The notes below the pieces were generated by a model. It saw only the letters and a program-made list of their open reading frames with translations. It was not told the DNA's origin and made no database searches. The position numbers were made by a program, and so were the translations under genes. 64,000 nucleotides of DNA from Indibacter alkaliphilus LW1 (lineage in GTDB: Bacteria; Bacteroidota; Bacteroidia; Cytophagales; Cyclobacteriaceae): NCBI RefSeq assembly GCF_000295935.2, contig NZ_ALWO02000023.1, positions 62,001 through 126,000 of the forward strand, read 5' to 3'. Of this stretch, positions 46,125-56,293 are shown in pieces; the stretch's first letter is position 1, and every line of letters begins with the position of its first letter.

Positions 46125-47669
46125 ATGAAAACGTCAAAGATAAATCCAGCTTTTTATGGGACATTGTTGATTCTCCTGTTTTTTTCATGTACCACAGCGA
46201 CAATTGTAAGGGAGTTGAAAACAACTGATCAACTTAAAAATAGCAGCACTACTAATAAATTCATCAAAGCGCATATGAAGGATGGGACTGTATACATCTT
46301 AAACGAATGGCATATTGACACCAAAGCGAATCAGCTAGTAGGATTTGGAAAACACCTGGATATTGGAAGGAGGCAAATTAAAGAAGCTAAACAAGGAGAA
46401 AGGTTCCCTATATTAATAGTAGAATTAGATCAATTGGTACTCGTGGAGACCAATGAAGTGGGGACTAAATTGGGGGGAGGCTTGGTTTTTATGTCAGGCT
46501 TAGTAGGAGGATTGGGGACCTATTGCTTGATCAGTCCTAAAAGTTGTTTTGGTTCTTGTCCCACTTTCTATGCTGAAACAGCAGATACGGTCAAAATTCT
46601 AGCTGAAAGCTTTTCTACGAGTATCATGCCTTCACTGGAAAAAAATGATATCGATATGCTGTATGAAGCCAAATACATGAAGGATTTCAAGCTTACAGTA
46701 ACTAATGAGGCCATGGAAACCCATTCTATCCGGTATGCTAACTTATTGGTTTTTGAAAAATCGGGCCAAGGTAGAATTTTTGCAGATGGTCAGGGGAAGT
46801 TTTTTCAATGTAGTGAAATGGTGGAGCCCTTAAACTGTGACAGTTTCCTTGGGGATTGTTTACCCCAAGTCAGGTCTGTGGATCAGGTGGAGTATTTTTC
46901 AGAAAGTGATCCTGAAAATCTAAATTCTAAAGAAGAAATACATTTGCGTTTTGATAATCAAAGTCAAAATCCCAAAGGCCTTATTATCGGGAAAAGGCAG
47001 ACAATGATGACAACCTACCTCCTTTACCAAGGTTTGGCCTATATGGGAGATGCTGCCTCTTATTTTTTGACGGATTACGAGCTTGGAAATAGAAAGCGTC
47101 AGCTTGAGGTTTTCAATTTGCTGGGCGGCGTGGACATTTATATGAAAGATTCACTTGGGGTTTGGAATTTCATCAGCTCTGTTTCTGAAACAGGTCCAAT
47201 TGCCTCTGACTTCAATCTTATTACCTTACCTAATTTCTCTGAAAGGGATATTGAAATCAAGGTTGTGCTCAATAGGGGTTTGTGGAGAATTGATTATCTC
47301 TCATTGGCCGAAATACATGATGAGGTTTATCCCGCAGTATTGGCTCCTACTGAGGTAATCAGGGTGAATGGTGATGAAATCAATCCATTGGGCAAATTAC
47401 TTGATTCAGATAGCTATCTGGTCACTTTTCCTGGAGATAAATATGACTTACATTATGATTTACCTTTTGAGGATGGAGAAGTATTTCTAGATGCGAAAGG
47501 ATATTATTTGGAATGGATGAGAGAGGAATGGTCCAAAGAGCAGAATTTCAGAAAGCTTAGGCAGATGATAAATCATCCAGAGGCTTTTTTAAGGAAAGTG
47601 GCCAAAGATTATAAGAAGTATGAACCAGTTATGGAAGAGACATTTTGGAGCAGTCGCTATGTTTATTGA
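46125..47669 (+). CDS. Lipoprotein of unknown function
   Basis: A lipoprotein (LLFFSCTTATIVREL lipobox near residue 21). I do not recognise a catalytic domain. Notable is a hydrophobic segment with cysteines near residues 125-145 (LVGGLGTYCLISPKSCFGSC), the kind of repeated Cys-rich patch seen in other uncharacterised Bacteroidota lipoproteins. Its end overlaps by 11 bases the start of a second, shorter lipoprotein, so the two are probably an operon. The pair lies between the DUF4097 operon and the large haem lipoprotein. Function unknown. Confidence 0.65.
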   Translation: MKTSKINPAFYGTLLILLFFSCTTATIVRELKTTDQLKNSSTTNKFIKAHMKDGTVYILNEWHIDTKANQLVGFGKHLDIGRRQIKEAKQGERFPILIVELDQLVLVETNEVGTKLGGGLVFMSGLVGGLGTYCLISPKSCFGSCPTFYAETADTVKILAESFSTSIMPSLEKNDIDMLYEAKYMKDFKLTVTNEAMETHSIRYANLLVFEKSGQGRIFADGQGKFFQCSEMVEPLNCDSFLGDCLPQVRSVDQVEYFSESDPENLNSKEEIHLRFDNQSQNPKGLIIGKRQTMMTTYLLYQGLAYMGDAASYFLTDYELGNRKRQLEVFNLLGGVDIYMKDSLGVWNFISSVSETGPIASDFNLITLPNFSERDIEIKVVLNRGLWRIDYLSLAEIHDEVYPAVLAPTEVIRVNGDEINPLGKLLDSDSYLVTFPGDKYDLHYDLPFEDGEVFLDAKGYYLEWMREEWSKEQNFRKLRQMINHPEAFLRKVAKDYKKYEPVMEETFWSSRYVY

Positions 47670-48201
47670 AATCAAATATTCCGGTTTTTTATTGTTCTTG
47701 GCAGGGTTATTTATCTTGTCTTCCTGCAGTAAAAATACCCTTGCGCCTAGAGGGAAAGTACCGAATCAATTGGATTTGCAGACGACAGCCAATGGTGGCT
47801 GGATTTCAATCAATTCCATCCATGGGCAAATGAACATAGAAGGTGAATTCATGGGTTTTGAAAGCGACAGCCTGTTTATAATGCGTGAAAGAAACCTTGA
47901 ATCTATCCATAAAAATGATGTGCTTTCTGCAAGGTTGATTTTTTTTAACCACCATGCCAATCAAATACTGGCTTGGGGTGCAATTAATACAGCTGCTTCA
48001 TTATTGAATGGTTATTTTTTTATTTTTACTGCTCCCTTTAATATAGGAATTACCCTAGCCAACTACAGTGCTGAGTCCAAGCTCATCAATTACATAGATT
48101 ACCCGCAATATAATTGGGAACATTTTAAATATTACGCCCGGTTTCCACAGGGATTGAAAGGAATAGACAGAAGACTTTTGATTGCCTCTGAACAAAAATA
48201 A
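47659..48201 (+). CDS. Small lipoprotein of unknown function
   Basis: A lipoprotein of about 180 residues (FLAGLFILSSCSKN), with ATG 47659 chosen because the segment upstream lacks signal-peptide character. A hydrophobic stretch near residues 110-135 (LAWGAINTAASLLNGYFFIF) suggests a membrane helix after the lipid anchor. I recognise no domain. It overlaps the preceding lipoprotein gene by 11 bases and probably works with it. Function unknown. Confidence 0.65.
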   Translation: MFIEIKYSGFLLFLAGLFILSSCSKNTLAPRGKVPNQLDLQTTANGGWISINSIHGQMNIEGEFMGFESDSLFIMRERNLESIHKNDVLSARLIFFNHHANQILAWGAINTAASLLNGYFFIFTAPFNIGITLANYSAESKLINYIDYPQYNWEHFKYYARFPQGLKGIDRRLLIASEQK

Positions 48202-48397
48202 TCTTTTGTAATTTTCACATCACTCAAGAAATTCATTTAAACCAAGGCACCAATGTTGCACTATTCATTTGTCTAGATGAGCTGCTTCAAATCTTCTCCA
48301 TTCAACCTGCTCTTTTTCCCTTCCCTGAGTTTTGAAATTGATTTTTTTAGTTTTTTCATATATTGAAAATCATTTCAATCGATTGAACAATAGACCT

Positions 48398-51300
48398 ATG
48401 AAACCTACTCTTTGCTCTGGCAGGTCACTGCTGCCTATGCTTCTTATGATGGCTTTCGCCTGTCAGGAAAAACCAAAATCCTCCGAGGAACTTCACATCA
48501 CCCAAATGGATCACGAAGAGGTACGCAAAATGGCTTCAGAAATTGAAGCTACTATAAATCCTCAGCTTTCGGAGGGACTTACTATGTCTCTATGGGCAGT
48601 TGACTCCATGATAGTGGATCCTATTTCTATCAGTATGGATGACGATGGGTCATTGTATTACACCAGTTCGGGTAGACTTGGAAAGGTTGAGTTTGATATC
48701 CGAGGCCATCAGGATTGGGAGATCGAGTCCATTTCACTTCAGGATATTGAGGGAAAAAGAGCTTTTTTAAGAAGAGAGCTTGCTCCTGAAAATTCGGAGA
48801 AAAACAAATGGCTCAAAGATTACAACAATGACGGCTCACATGATTGGAGGGACATGTTGGAAATCAAAGAATCAGTATACCGCATCAAAGATACCGATGG
48901 TGATGGCTTGGCTGATTGGTCCCAAAGGGTGGTTGAAGACTTTCATGAGGAAGTTACTGATATAGCAGCCGCAGTCCTCAAGCATGAGGGAGATCTTTTT
49001 GTAGGAGTTGGTCCGGATATGTGGAGGCTTCAGGACAAAAACGGGGATGGATTGATAGATGAGAAAACCTCCATTTCCCATGGATATGGCATTCATATCG
49101 GGTTTGGAGCACATGGCATGTCAGGGGCTACAGTTGGGCCCGATGGGAGAATATATTGGGCCATAGGAGATATAGGTTTCAATGGAGTAGATCAGGATGG
49201 CAAACAATGGAAATACCCCAACAGGGGAGTGGTTGTACGTTCCAATCCGGACGGGTCGGACTTCGAAGTTTTTGCCATGGGAGTCAGAAATACCCACGAG
49301 TTTGTTTTTGATGAGTACAACAATCTGATTTCGGTGGATAATGACGGCGACCATAGAGGTGAAAGTGAGCGTTTGGTTTATTTGGTCAATGGTTCCGATA
49401 CCGGTTGGAGGATTAATTGGCAGTTTGGAAAATATAGAGATCCAGATAACAACTCTTATAAGGTCTGGATGGATGAAAAAATGTATATCCCTAGACATGA
49501 GGGGCAGGCAGCCTACATTACCCCTCCGATTATTAACTATGTCAACGGACCTACGGGGATGATATATAATCCAGGTACAGCTTTAGCTCCGAGGTGGAAA
49601 AACACTTTTTTCGTTGTTGAGTTTGTAGGTAACCCCGCACGTTCCGGGATTCACGCTTTCAAACTCAAGCCCCAGGGAGCTACTTTTGAATTGGCGGAGA
49701 CAGAAATGATCCAAAGCCATATGTTACCAACAGGAATAGACTTTGGGCCTGATGGAGCCATTTATGCGGCAGATTGGATCAATGGCTGGGGCAATAAAAA
49801 TTACGGAAGAATCTGGAAATTGGATGATGAGGAAGGTGCTTCTTGGGAGGCCAGAAAAGAAACCCAGAGAAGGATAGTGCTGGATTATAAGAAAATGACT
49901 GAGGATGAGCTTTTAGATCATCTGATGTATGAAGATTTGAGAATTAGAAGGAAAGCGCAATTTGAATTGGCTAAAAGAGGAGATAAAGGCGCGGCTGTTT
50001 TCCAAAAAGCCATAGATCAGAAAGAAAATCAATTGGCCAGAATCAATGCAATAGTCGGAATCAGCCAGCAGGCAAGAATGGATAATCCGGATTATGCGAA
50101 AAAGCTGATTCCTTTGCTGAAAGATACAGACCCAGAAATTCGGGCCCAAGCAGCCAAATGGCTGGGGGATATCAAATACAAGCCGGCCGGAGAGTATTTA
50201 CTGGCGTTGCTTACGGATGAGCATGCCAGGAATAGATTTTTTGCTGCTGAAGCCATAGGGCGTATGGAATATGCACCAGCATTTAAGCCTTTGGTTGGGC
50301 TCTTGGAAAGAAATGATAATGAGGACGCCTACATCAGACATGCCGCTTCTTTGGCCTTGGCAAGGATCAATGAACCTGATAAAGTTGTTGAGCTGTGGAA
50401 CCATCCGAGTAAGGCAGTGAGATTAGGTGCCATTTTAGCCTTAAGGAGATTGGAGCATCCTGGTATTGTCAACTTTATTCAGGAACAGGACGAGTACATT
50501 CTGACAGAATTGGCCCGGGCTATCAACGATGATTTTTCTATTGAGCCTGCCTTACCGGTTTTGGGAGATTTACTGGTCAGCACCAAATATCAGAATGAAC
50601 CTTTGATTCGAAGAGCGATCAACGCAAACCTGAGGGTAGGTACTGAAAAAGCCATGCAAAACCTGATAGCCTATATTCAGAAGCCAAATGTACCAGCTGT
50701 TTTGAAGCAAGAAGCCATTGAGGCATTGGGAACCTGGACAAAGCCATCTGTTCTGGATAGGGTAGATGGTCGCTACAGAGGTGAGGTAAACAGGGAAGGA
50801 CAATTGGTCAGAGAGCGCTCATCAGCTGCATTGAAAAGTTTGTTGAAAGATAGAAACGAATCCATTAGGTTAAGTACTGTTAAGTCTATTGGCCGTTTGG
50901 AAATTAGCGATGCATCGGAGGTTTTACTGGCTATGATCAGCACTGATCCTTCTGCAGAAGTGAAAATAGCTTCTGTAAATGCCTTAGCAAGAATGGAATC
51001 CAAAGAAACACCGCAGGCCATAGAAAAAGCATTGGCAGCAAATGATAAGTCTGTGAGAGTTGCAGGACTTACACTTTTAGAGCAGTTGGAGTTGGATAAG
51101 GAGTTGAAAGTTAACCTGTTGTCTGAAGTAATCGAAAAAAGAACAACAGAAGAAAAACAAGCTGCTCTGATTGCGCTGGGTAAATTGCCTGTAGAAAATA
51201 CTAAAGAGACATTTGATAAACTCTTGGTGAAGATGGCTGAGGACAAATTGCCAACTGATATTTTGTTAGAATTGTCAGAAGCTGTAGAATCTGCAAATGA

Positions 51301-51805
51301 TCCCAGTCTTACGGCAAAGTATGCTGATGCCGCAGCCAAGCTATGGGATGGGAATATGATCGCTTCCTATCAGAGTAGCCTGAATGGTGGAGATGTCGTC
51401 AAAGGTAGGACCATTTTTTTTCAATCTCAGACGGGACAGTGTATGCGATGTCATGCTTACGATGATATGGGAGGAAATGTAGGTCCTGCCATGAATGGCA
51501 TTGCTTCAAATTTGAGCAGACAGGAACTCTTGGAGTCACTGGTAGATCCTAGCAAAAGGATTGCTCCTGGGTATGGCATCATTACTTTAAATCTTGAGAG
51601 TGGAAATAGAGTTACAGGTGTATTGGCTGAAGAAAACAATGCGTCTATTCTTGTCAAGCAAGGTAGCAGTCCAGATACTTTGGTACAGAAAAAGGATATT
51701 GCCGAAAGGAGAGATGCTCCATCCAGTATGCCTGATATGAAGGCTGTATTGAGCAGAAGGGAAATCAGAGATTTAGTAGCCTATTTAGCGACATTAAAGG
51801 ATTGA
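48398..51805 (+). CDS. Beta-propeller/HEAT/cytochrome c lipoprotein (PVC-type haem-binding)
   Basis: A large exported lipoprotein (MMAFACQEK lipobox). In order: a beta-propeller membrane-bound-dehydrogenase-like domain to about residue 480, with Asp-rich loops (DTDGDGLADW, DKNGDGLIDEKT, DNDGDHRGE) resembling Ca-binding sites; a long stack of HEAT repeats at about 480-960; and a C-terminal cytochrome c with CMRCH (Cys1015, Cys1018, His1019) covalently binding haem. The family is called PVC-type haem-binding CxxCH protein. Its electron donor and acceptor are unknown. I chose ATG 48398; the frame also opens at TTG 48332. Confidence 0.88.
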   Translation: MKPTLCSGRSLLPMLLMMAFACQEKPKSSEELHITQMDHEEVRKMASEIEATINPQLSEGLTMSLWAVDSMIVDPISISMDDDGSLYYTSSGRLGKVEFDIRGHQDWEIESISLQDIEGKRAFLRRELAPENSEKNKWLKDYNNDGSHDWRDMLEIKESVYRIKDTDGDGLADWSQRVVEDFHEEVTDIAAAVLKHEGDLFVGVGPDMWRLQDKNGDGLIDEKTSISHGYGIHIGFGAHGMSGATVGPDGRIYWAIGDIGFNGVDQDGKQWKYPNRGVVVRSNPDGSDFEVFAMGVRNTHEFVFDEYNNLISVDNDGDHRGESERLVYLVNGSDTGWRINWQFGKYRDPDNNSYKVWMDEKMYIPRHEGQAAYITPPIINYVNGPTGMIYNPGTALAPRWKNTFFVVEFVGNPARSGIHAFKLKPQGATFELAETEMIQSHMLPTGIDFGPDGAIYAADWINGWGNKNYGRIWKLDDEEGASWEARKETQRRIVLDYKKMTEDELLDHLMYEDLRIRRKAQFELAKRGDKGAAVFQKAIDQKENQLARINAIVGISQQARMDNPDYAKKLIPLLKDTDPEIRAQAAKWLGDIKYKPAGEYLLALLTDEHARNRFFAAEAIGRMEYAPAFKPLVGLLERNDNEDAYIRHAASLALARINEPDKVVELWNHPSKAVRLGAILALRRLEHPGIVNFIQEQDEYILTELARAINDDFSIEPALPVLGDLLVSTKYQNEPLIRRAINANLRVGTEKAMQNLIAYIQKPNVPAVLKQEAIEALGTWTKPSVLDRVDGRYRGEVNREGQLVRERSSAALKSLLKDRNESIRLSTVKSIGRLEISDASEVLLAMISTDPSAEVKIASVNALARMESKETPQAIEKALAANDKSVRVAGLTLLEQLELDKELKVNLLSEVIEKRTTEEKQAALIALGKLPVENTKETFDKLLVKMAEDKLPTDILLELSEAVESANDPSLTAKYADAAAKLWDGNMIASYQSSLNGGDVVKGRTIFFQSQTGQCMRCHAYDDMGGNVGPAMNGIASNLSRQELLESLVDPSKRIAPGYGIITLNLESGNRVTGVLAEENNASILVKQGSSPDTLVQKKDIAERRDAPSSMPDMKAVLSRREIRDLVAYLATLKD

Positions 51806-51889
51806 TTAGGTTCTAATGAAGTTTCGAATCAGAAATTTTAGGCTAATTGCTTTTACAACCCAGTCTTTGGACTGATTTATGCGCCATAA

Positions 51890-51919
51890 AAAAGACCACC
51901 TTTTCGAGGGTGGTCTTTT
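51890..51919. terminator. Bidirectional terminator, haem lipoprotein/SGNH
   Basis: AAAAGACCACC (51890-51900) and GGTGGTCTTTT (51909-51919) form an 11-bp stem with an eight-base loop, between the convergent haem-lipoprotein and SGNH genes. A and T runs on both sides allow action in either direction. Confidence 0.85.
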
Positions 51920-51942
51920 CATTCATACTATCGATAGTTTGC

Positions 51943-53406
51943 TTACCTGGGCAGGTCATTTCCAACATAAGCATTTGGATTGGCTCTTGGGATATTTGCT
52001 CCCCATTTTTCATTGATTCTATCAATAAATAAGTTGGCAACAAAAGCATGTGCTCTTGCATTTGGATGAACTCCATCTAAGGAGAAACCACCGGTAGGAG
52101 GAACAATAGAAGCAGTAAGGCCAACTCCTCCTGAAGATACTTCTCCTGATAAAACTCTGGTTAGAAGATTGTTTACATCCACTAAAACTAGCCTATCATT
52201 GTTAGCTTGTACGGCAGCATTGATAAAACCGTTGAAAGCAGTGATTTTACTGCTGATTTCTTCTTGTTCTTCAGGAGTCAATACGAACTGATCTTCAACC
52301 GGGAAGCTTATCCCCCTGATCAAGGCTGGATTGTCGGCTACGACTTGTCCCAAAGCTGAAGACAATGGCAGTGTAGCGCGATCTGCTGGCTTACTTTGTC
52401 TGATAGTAGGCAAACCTAATGCAGAAAGATTTGTCAGACTTTCATCATCCATCACGAAACCGTTTTGGCCAGCTTGAAACTGTACTCTTCTGTACTCTTC
52501 TTCCTCTGCTGAGATCAGCCCCAATCCTCTTACTTGAGCAAGACCGGCATTGTATGCTGCATATCCTTGATTTGCCTGATCTGCTTGTGCTTGGCTAAGC
52601 GGTAGAGCATTCCAAGGAACCAAAGTGAAATAAGGTAAAACAGCCAAGCTTGGAATATTGGCTACAGCTCCTTTTGCATTTCCATTTGCCTGGAGCAAAG
52701 CACCAAGAGCTGCCCCTAATCTCTGTTGAAAATCAGTGTCTGAAGTCAGGATAGCAGGGTTGGAAGCTCCACCAGTGGCATAGCCCAAGACATCATTATT
52801 ACCCAACCAAAAGGTAAAGAAAGTACCCCCATTAGCTAAAGCTGCTGCTGCATCGCCGATCACTGTAGAGGTGCCGGGATTTGAAGCAAATCTTTCATAA
52901 AGTCTATTGTATGCAGGATTTTCGGGAATAGCCGGCCCTCCCGTCTGAGGGATTAAGGCAGTTAGAAGCGTGATTCCAGGAACTCCGAAGTTATTGAGAT
53001 CAGCCGTGTTTCCAGAATAATTCCCTGGAAGTTCACCTGCACCGATAGGAGCAGGGCCAGTAGCTCCTGTATTTGGATTTACAGTAAGTACCAATCTTCC
53101 CAAAGGACCTTGAGGACCCATTTGGAAAAATCCGTTTTCAGAATTGATATCTGGTACATTGAAGTCACCACCGCCTACAGCTCTGGCTTGGTCGGCAAGA
53201 ATTACAGCAAAGGAATTTTCCTGTCCTCTGTTGTAAAGCGCACCATCCATAAATCCTGCTGTCAATGAATTACCCACAGAAATGATTCTGGTAAAATCAG
53301 CAGAACCCGAAGTTGGTTGCTCTATATCAGGAGCTGGGAATTCATAGGTACAAGAGGCTACGACACCTGCAAGTAGGATATATTTTATATTTTTTAATAA
53401 GCTCAT
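51943..53406 (-). CDS. SGNH/GDSL hydrolase lipoprotein
   Basis: An exported lipoprotein (AGVVASCTYEF lipobox) of the SGNH esterase family. Block I is IISVGNSLTAGFMDG with Ser47 as nucleophile; the TFWLGNNDVLGYA stretch gives the Asn of block III; and SLDGVHPNARAH near Asp444 and His447 gives block V with the catalytic Asp and His. The 487-residue length is longer than simple esterases. It lies 13 bases after the TonB receptor gene on the same strand, suggesting that the pair acts on one esterified nutrient at the cell surface. Substrate unknown. Confidence 0.88.
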   Translation of the reverse strand: MSLLKNIKYILLAGVVASCTYEFPAPDIEQPTSGSADFTRIISVGNSLTAGFMDGALYNRGQENSFAVILADQARAVGGGDFNVPDINSENGFFQMGPQGPLGRLVLTVNPNTGATGPAPIGAGELPGNYSGNTADLNNFGVPGITLLTALIPQTGGPAIPENPAYNRLYERFASNPGTSTVIGDAAAALANGGTFFTFWLGNNDVLGYATGGASNPAILTSDTDFQQRLGAALGALLQANGNAKGAVANIPSLAVLPYFTLVPWNALPLSQAQADQANQGYAAYNAGLAQVRGLGLISAEEEEYRRVQFQAGQNGFVMDDESLTNLSALGLPTIRQSKPADRATLPLSSALGQVVADNPALIRGISFPVEDQFVLTPEEQEEISSKITAFNGFINAAVQANNDRLVLVDVNNLLTRVLSGEVSSGGVGLTASIVPPTGGFSLDGVHPNARAHAFVANLFIDRINEKWGANIPRANPNAYVGNDLPR

Positions 53407-53419
53407 AGTAGTCAGGGAA

Positions 53420-56293
53420 TTAGTTTAACAATTCATCAAAGGTGATGGAGAAGTAGTAAATCGCACCAACAGTCGGTCCACCAAAGTTTAGAATGTACCT
53501 CTGGTTGAAAAGGTTAGATCCACCTAGTTTCAAGATTGATTTCAATTCTTTCAACCTGTAGCTTACCTGTGCATCGAATGTATGCACCTCTGGAACATCA
53601 CCCTGTGCAAAGGTAGATTCCCATCTGAAAGCACTTTGATATCTGTAAGTAACTCCAAAGCCTAATTTTTCTGTCAGCTTTCTATTTGCAAATGTGATGT
53701 TTGTTTTATGCTCAGGTGTGTTGAAGTCATTCAAGAAATCTTCTCCAATATCACTGATCAGTCTGTTGAAGTTGTAATTACCACTCAAGGTATAATTGCT
53801 GGGTAAACTGTAAGTCAGGCCTATGGCTGCTCCATGTGCCCTCACTTCCTCATCTACGATATTGGTGTAAGTCTGGAAGGTGTTTTCCATTCCAGGAACG
53901 GTAATCGGAGTCAGAAGGGTAGGAGCATTGATTGCGTTGAGAGCACCTTGATCTGTATTGGGCATTGCGCCAGGGAAAACCGGTCCCGGGGCTCTTCTAA
54001 CAGCAGTCTGGGTAATGAAGTCATTATAGATATTGTAATAATAAGCCGCATCTATCAAAAGTCTATTGCTCGCTAGCAAGCTTTTGTATCCGACTTCAAA
54101 GGATTGTACTCTTTCAGGTCTTAATTCAGGAAGTGATTCCACTCTTTCCAATAAACCTGTAGCCCTTGGATCTACTGGAGAAAGTCCTGATCCTACAGCT
54201 GCTACATAATTGTTGACAGAAGCCAATGAGAAAGCATTTTCGAAGATGTTATATTTTTCTCTATAGAATGGTAAACCACCGATTAATCTGGCAGAAACCA
54301 CATTCAAATCAATATGCTGTCCTTGAGTGGTCGGATTTCTGAAACCTGTTTGGTAAGAGACCCTGAAATTGCTGTTACCTTCGGTATATACGCCTGAGAT
54401 TCTTGGGTTGAATTGTCCTTTAAAGTTCTCATTTTTATCATACCTAATGGAAGCTGTCAATTTCAATTTATCATCAACAAATCTTTTGGCACCCTGAGCA
54501 AATGCACCTATTTCTTCAATAGTAATATCATTGCCTTCCACGTCTGCAAAAATTGTCCCATTGGACCTTAAGTCATATACTCTATAGGAACCACCAACCT
54601 GAAGATCCATAAAGTCAATTTCATTTTTGAAATCATATTGACCTTCTAACATATTCATTCTGGATCTATCATCGAATAGAGAGCCTCTAGGAATCACTTC
54701 CCCGCGGACTGCGTTTTTTGCAGCATCAAATTCCGAAGTTCCAGGCAATAAGCGACCTGTATCGGCAATATCCCTTGCGAATCTATGTGCTGCAGCTTGT
54801 TGCTGAGGTGTACCCAATTGTCCAGGTGCAACTCCCTGACCTTGGATTAAGTTAGTCAAATATGCTCCTGCATAATCTCCAAACCAGGCAGTGTTGGACT
54901 TCCAACGGTCATTGATTGCTACACCGGTAAGGTCTGCGATGAAAGAATCACCTGAATTTTCAATGGTCGTGTATGCTCTTAGGAAATAATTATCTCCTTT
55001 CATTTCCAATTTGTGCTGAATGATTGAGAAATTGGCCAATGAATATCTTTGGGCTCCTGTGTAAACTGATGTTCCTGCACCATAATTTACCACATAAGAT
55101 AATTCTGATTTATCAGTTACTCTATAGTGAAGTGCACCGCTTAGCTTAAGGTTTTTGGCATTGTAATCTACCAGATGTCTTTCATCATATCCTGTTCTGG
55201 AAACAATCTGATCCGGAAGGCTGTTAACCGCTGGACCAAAAGCTTGCTGAAGTGCTGCTACATTTCTAAGTAGACCTAAATTATTGGCAACTTCGTCTCC
55301 AAACACGTGTACTCTGTTAGCTCCAGGATTGAAATCAAGGTTACCTTGATTCTCTCTGGAAAGATCAGTCTGATCTGTTCCATGCCAGTCCAATGCCTGC
55401 ATGTATGAGGCATTCAGTTTAAAGGCAAACTTGTTGTTAAAGGCTTTAGCATATCTGATTGAGCCTTCATACATAGGTTGTGCGCTTTGTGGTTCTCCTG
55501 GTCTACCATTGATATGGTTGACTCCTTGTTTGTAAAAAGCGCTCAAACCCTGATATTCAAAGGGGCTTTTACTATTTACCAATAGAATTCCATTGAAAGC
55601 ATTTGGACCATACAAGGCAGAGGCAGCCCCCGGTATAAACTCTACAGATTCCACATCCAATTCGGAAGGTCCATTAAGGTTGCCAATGGGGAAGTTTAGT
55701 GCCGGCGCTTGCGTATCCATACCATCTGTCAATTGCACAAATCTTGTATTACCAGTGGAGTTGAATCCTCTGGCATTGATGATTTGGAAATTGATCGAAG
55801 AGGTAGTCACATCCACACCTTTCAGGTTGGCAATACCTTTATAATAATTATCAGCAGGAGTGTCTCTGATGGCAAGGATATCCATTTTTTCAATAGATAC
55901 AGGGGATTGAAGTATACTTTCTTCAACTCTTGATGCCGAGACCACCACCTCTTGCCCCAGCATGGATTGCTCGGCCATGGTGACTCTCAAATTGTTGACA
56001 TTGGCTTCTGTGATTTCAATTTCTTTTGTGCCAAAACCAATCATTGAAAATACCAAAGTAAGTGGTGGGGCCTGATTTACCCGGAGGTTGAAATTGCCCC
56101 TCATATCGGTAACAGTTCCAATTACCCGACCTTTGACCACAATATTGACACCTATCAATGTCTCATTGGTTCCTTCTTCAGTTACTGTTCCCGATATGGT
56201 CGTGGTCTGGGCAAAAACTTGCGCAGGACCAAAGGAAACTATGGCGACTAACAGCAAAACTGTGAGCCATGTACTTTTTGTAAAATTTTGCAT
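53420..56293 (-). CDS. TonB-dependent receptor with carboxypeptidase-regulatory-like domain
   Basis: An outer-membrane active transporter. The signal peptide (FGPAQVFAQ) is followed by a carboxypeptidase-regulatory-like Ig domain (GTVTEEGTNETLIGVNIVVK), a plug (about residues 125-235), and a 22-strand barrel filling the rest. The receptor is not obviously of the SusC type, since it lacks the SusC-like N-terminal family motif and a neighbouring SusD. Instead it is paired with the SGNH lipoprotein downstream, so it may import products of that esterase. Length of 957 residues is normal. Confidence 0.93.
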   Translation of the reverse strand: MQNFTKSTWLTVLLLVAIVSFGPAQVFAQTTTISGTVTEEGTNETLIGVNIVVKGRVIGTVTDMRGNFNLRVNQAPPLTLVFSMIGFGTKEIEITEANVNNLRVTMAEQSMLGQEVVVSASRVEESILQSPVSIEKMDILAIRDTPADNYYKGIANLKGVDVTTSSINFQIINARGFNSTGNTRFVQLTDGMDTQAPALNFPIGNLNGPSELDVESVEFIPGAASALYGPNAFNGILLVNSKSPFEYQGLSAFYKQGVNHINGRPGEPQSAQPMYEGSIRYAKAFNNKFAFKLNASYMQALDWHGTDQTDLSRENQGNLDFNPGANRVHVFGDEVANNLGLLRNVAALQQAFGPAVNSLPDQIVSRTGYDERHLVDYNAKNLKLSGALHYRVTDKSELSYVVNYGAGTSVYTGAQRYSLANFSIIQHKLEMKGDNYFLRAYTTIENSGDSFIADLTGVAINDRWKSNTAWFGDYAGAYLTNLIQGQGVAPGQLGTPQQQAAAHRFARDIADTGRLLPGTSEFDAAKNAVRGEVIPRGSLFDDRSRMNMLEGQYDFKNEIDFMDLQVGGSYRVYDLRSNGTIFADVEGNDITIEEIGAFAQGAKRFVDDKLKLTASIRYDKNENFKGQFNPRISGVYTEGNSNFRVSYQTGFRNPTTQGQHIDLNVVSARLIGGLPFYREKYNIFENAFSLASVNNYVAAVGSGLSPVDPRATGLLERVESLPELRPERVQSFEVGYKSLLASNRLLIDAAYYYNIYNDFITQTAVRRAPGPVFPGAMPNTDQGALNAINAPTLLTPITVPGMENTFQTYTNIVDEEVRAHGAAIGLTYSLPSNYTLSGNYNFNRLISDIGEDFLNDFNTPEHKTNITFANRKLTEKLGFGVTYRYQSAFRWESTFAQGDVPEVHTFDAQVSYRLKELKSILKLGGSNLFNQRYILNFGGPTVGAIYYFSITFDELLN

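Noticed and set aside
50773-51339. 188-codon reverse frame inside the haem lipoprotein gene
   Set aside because: Low-complexity Ser/Ala/Leu composition and full overlap with well-supported HEAT-repeat coding show it to be a shadow.
53420-56293. Possible SusC for the starch island
   Set aside because: It lies 35 kb away, is paired with an SGNH lipoprotein rather than SusD, and shows no LacI-type operator upstream.
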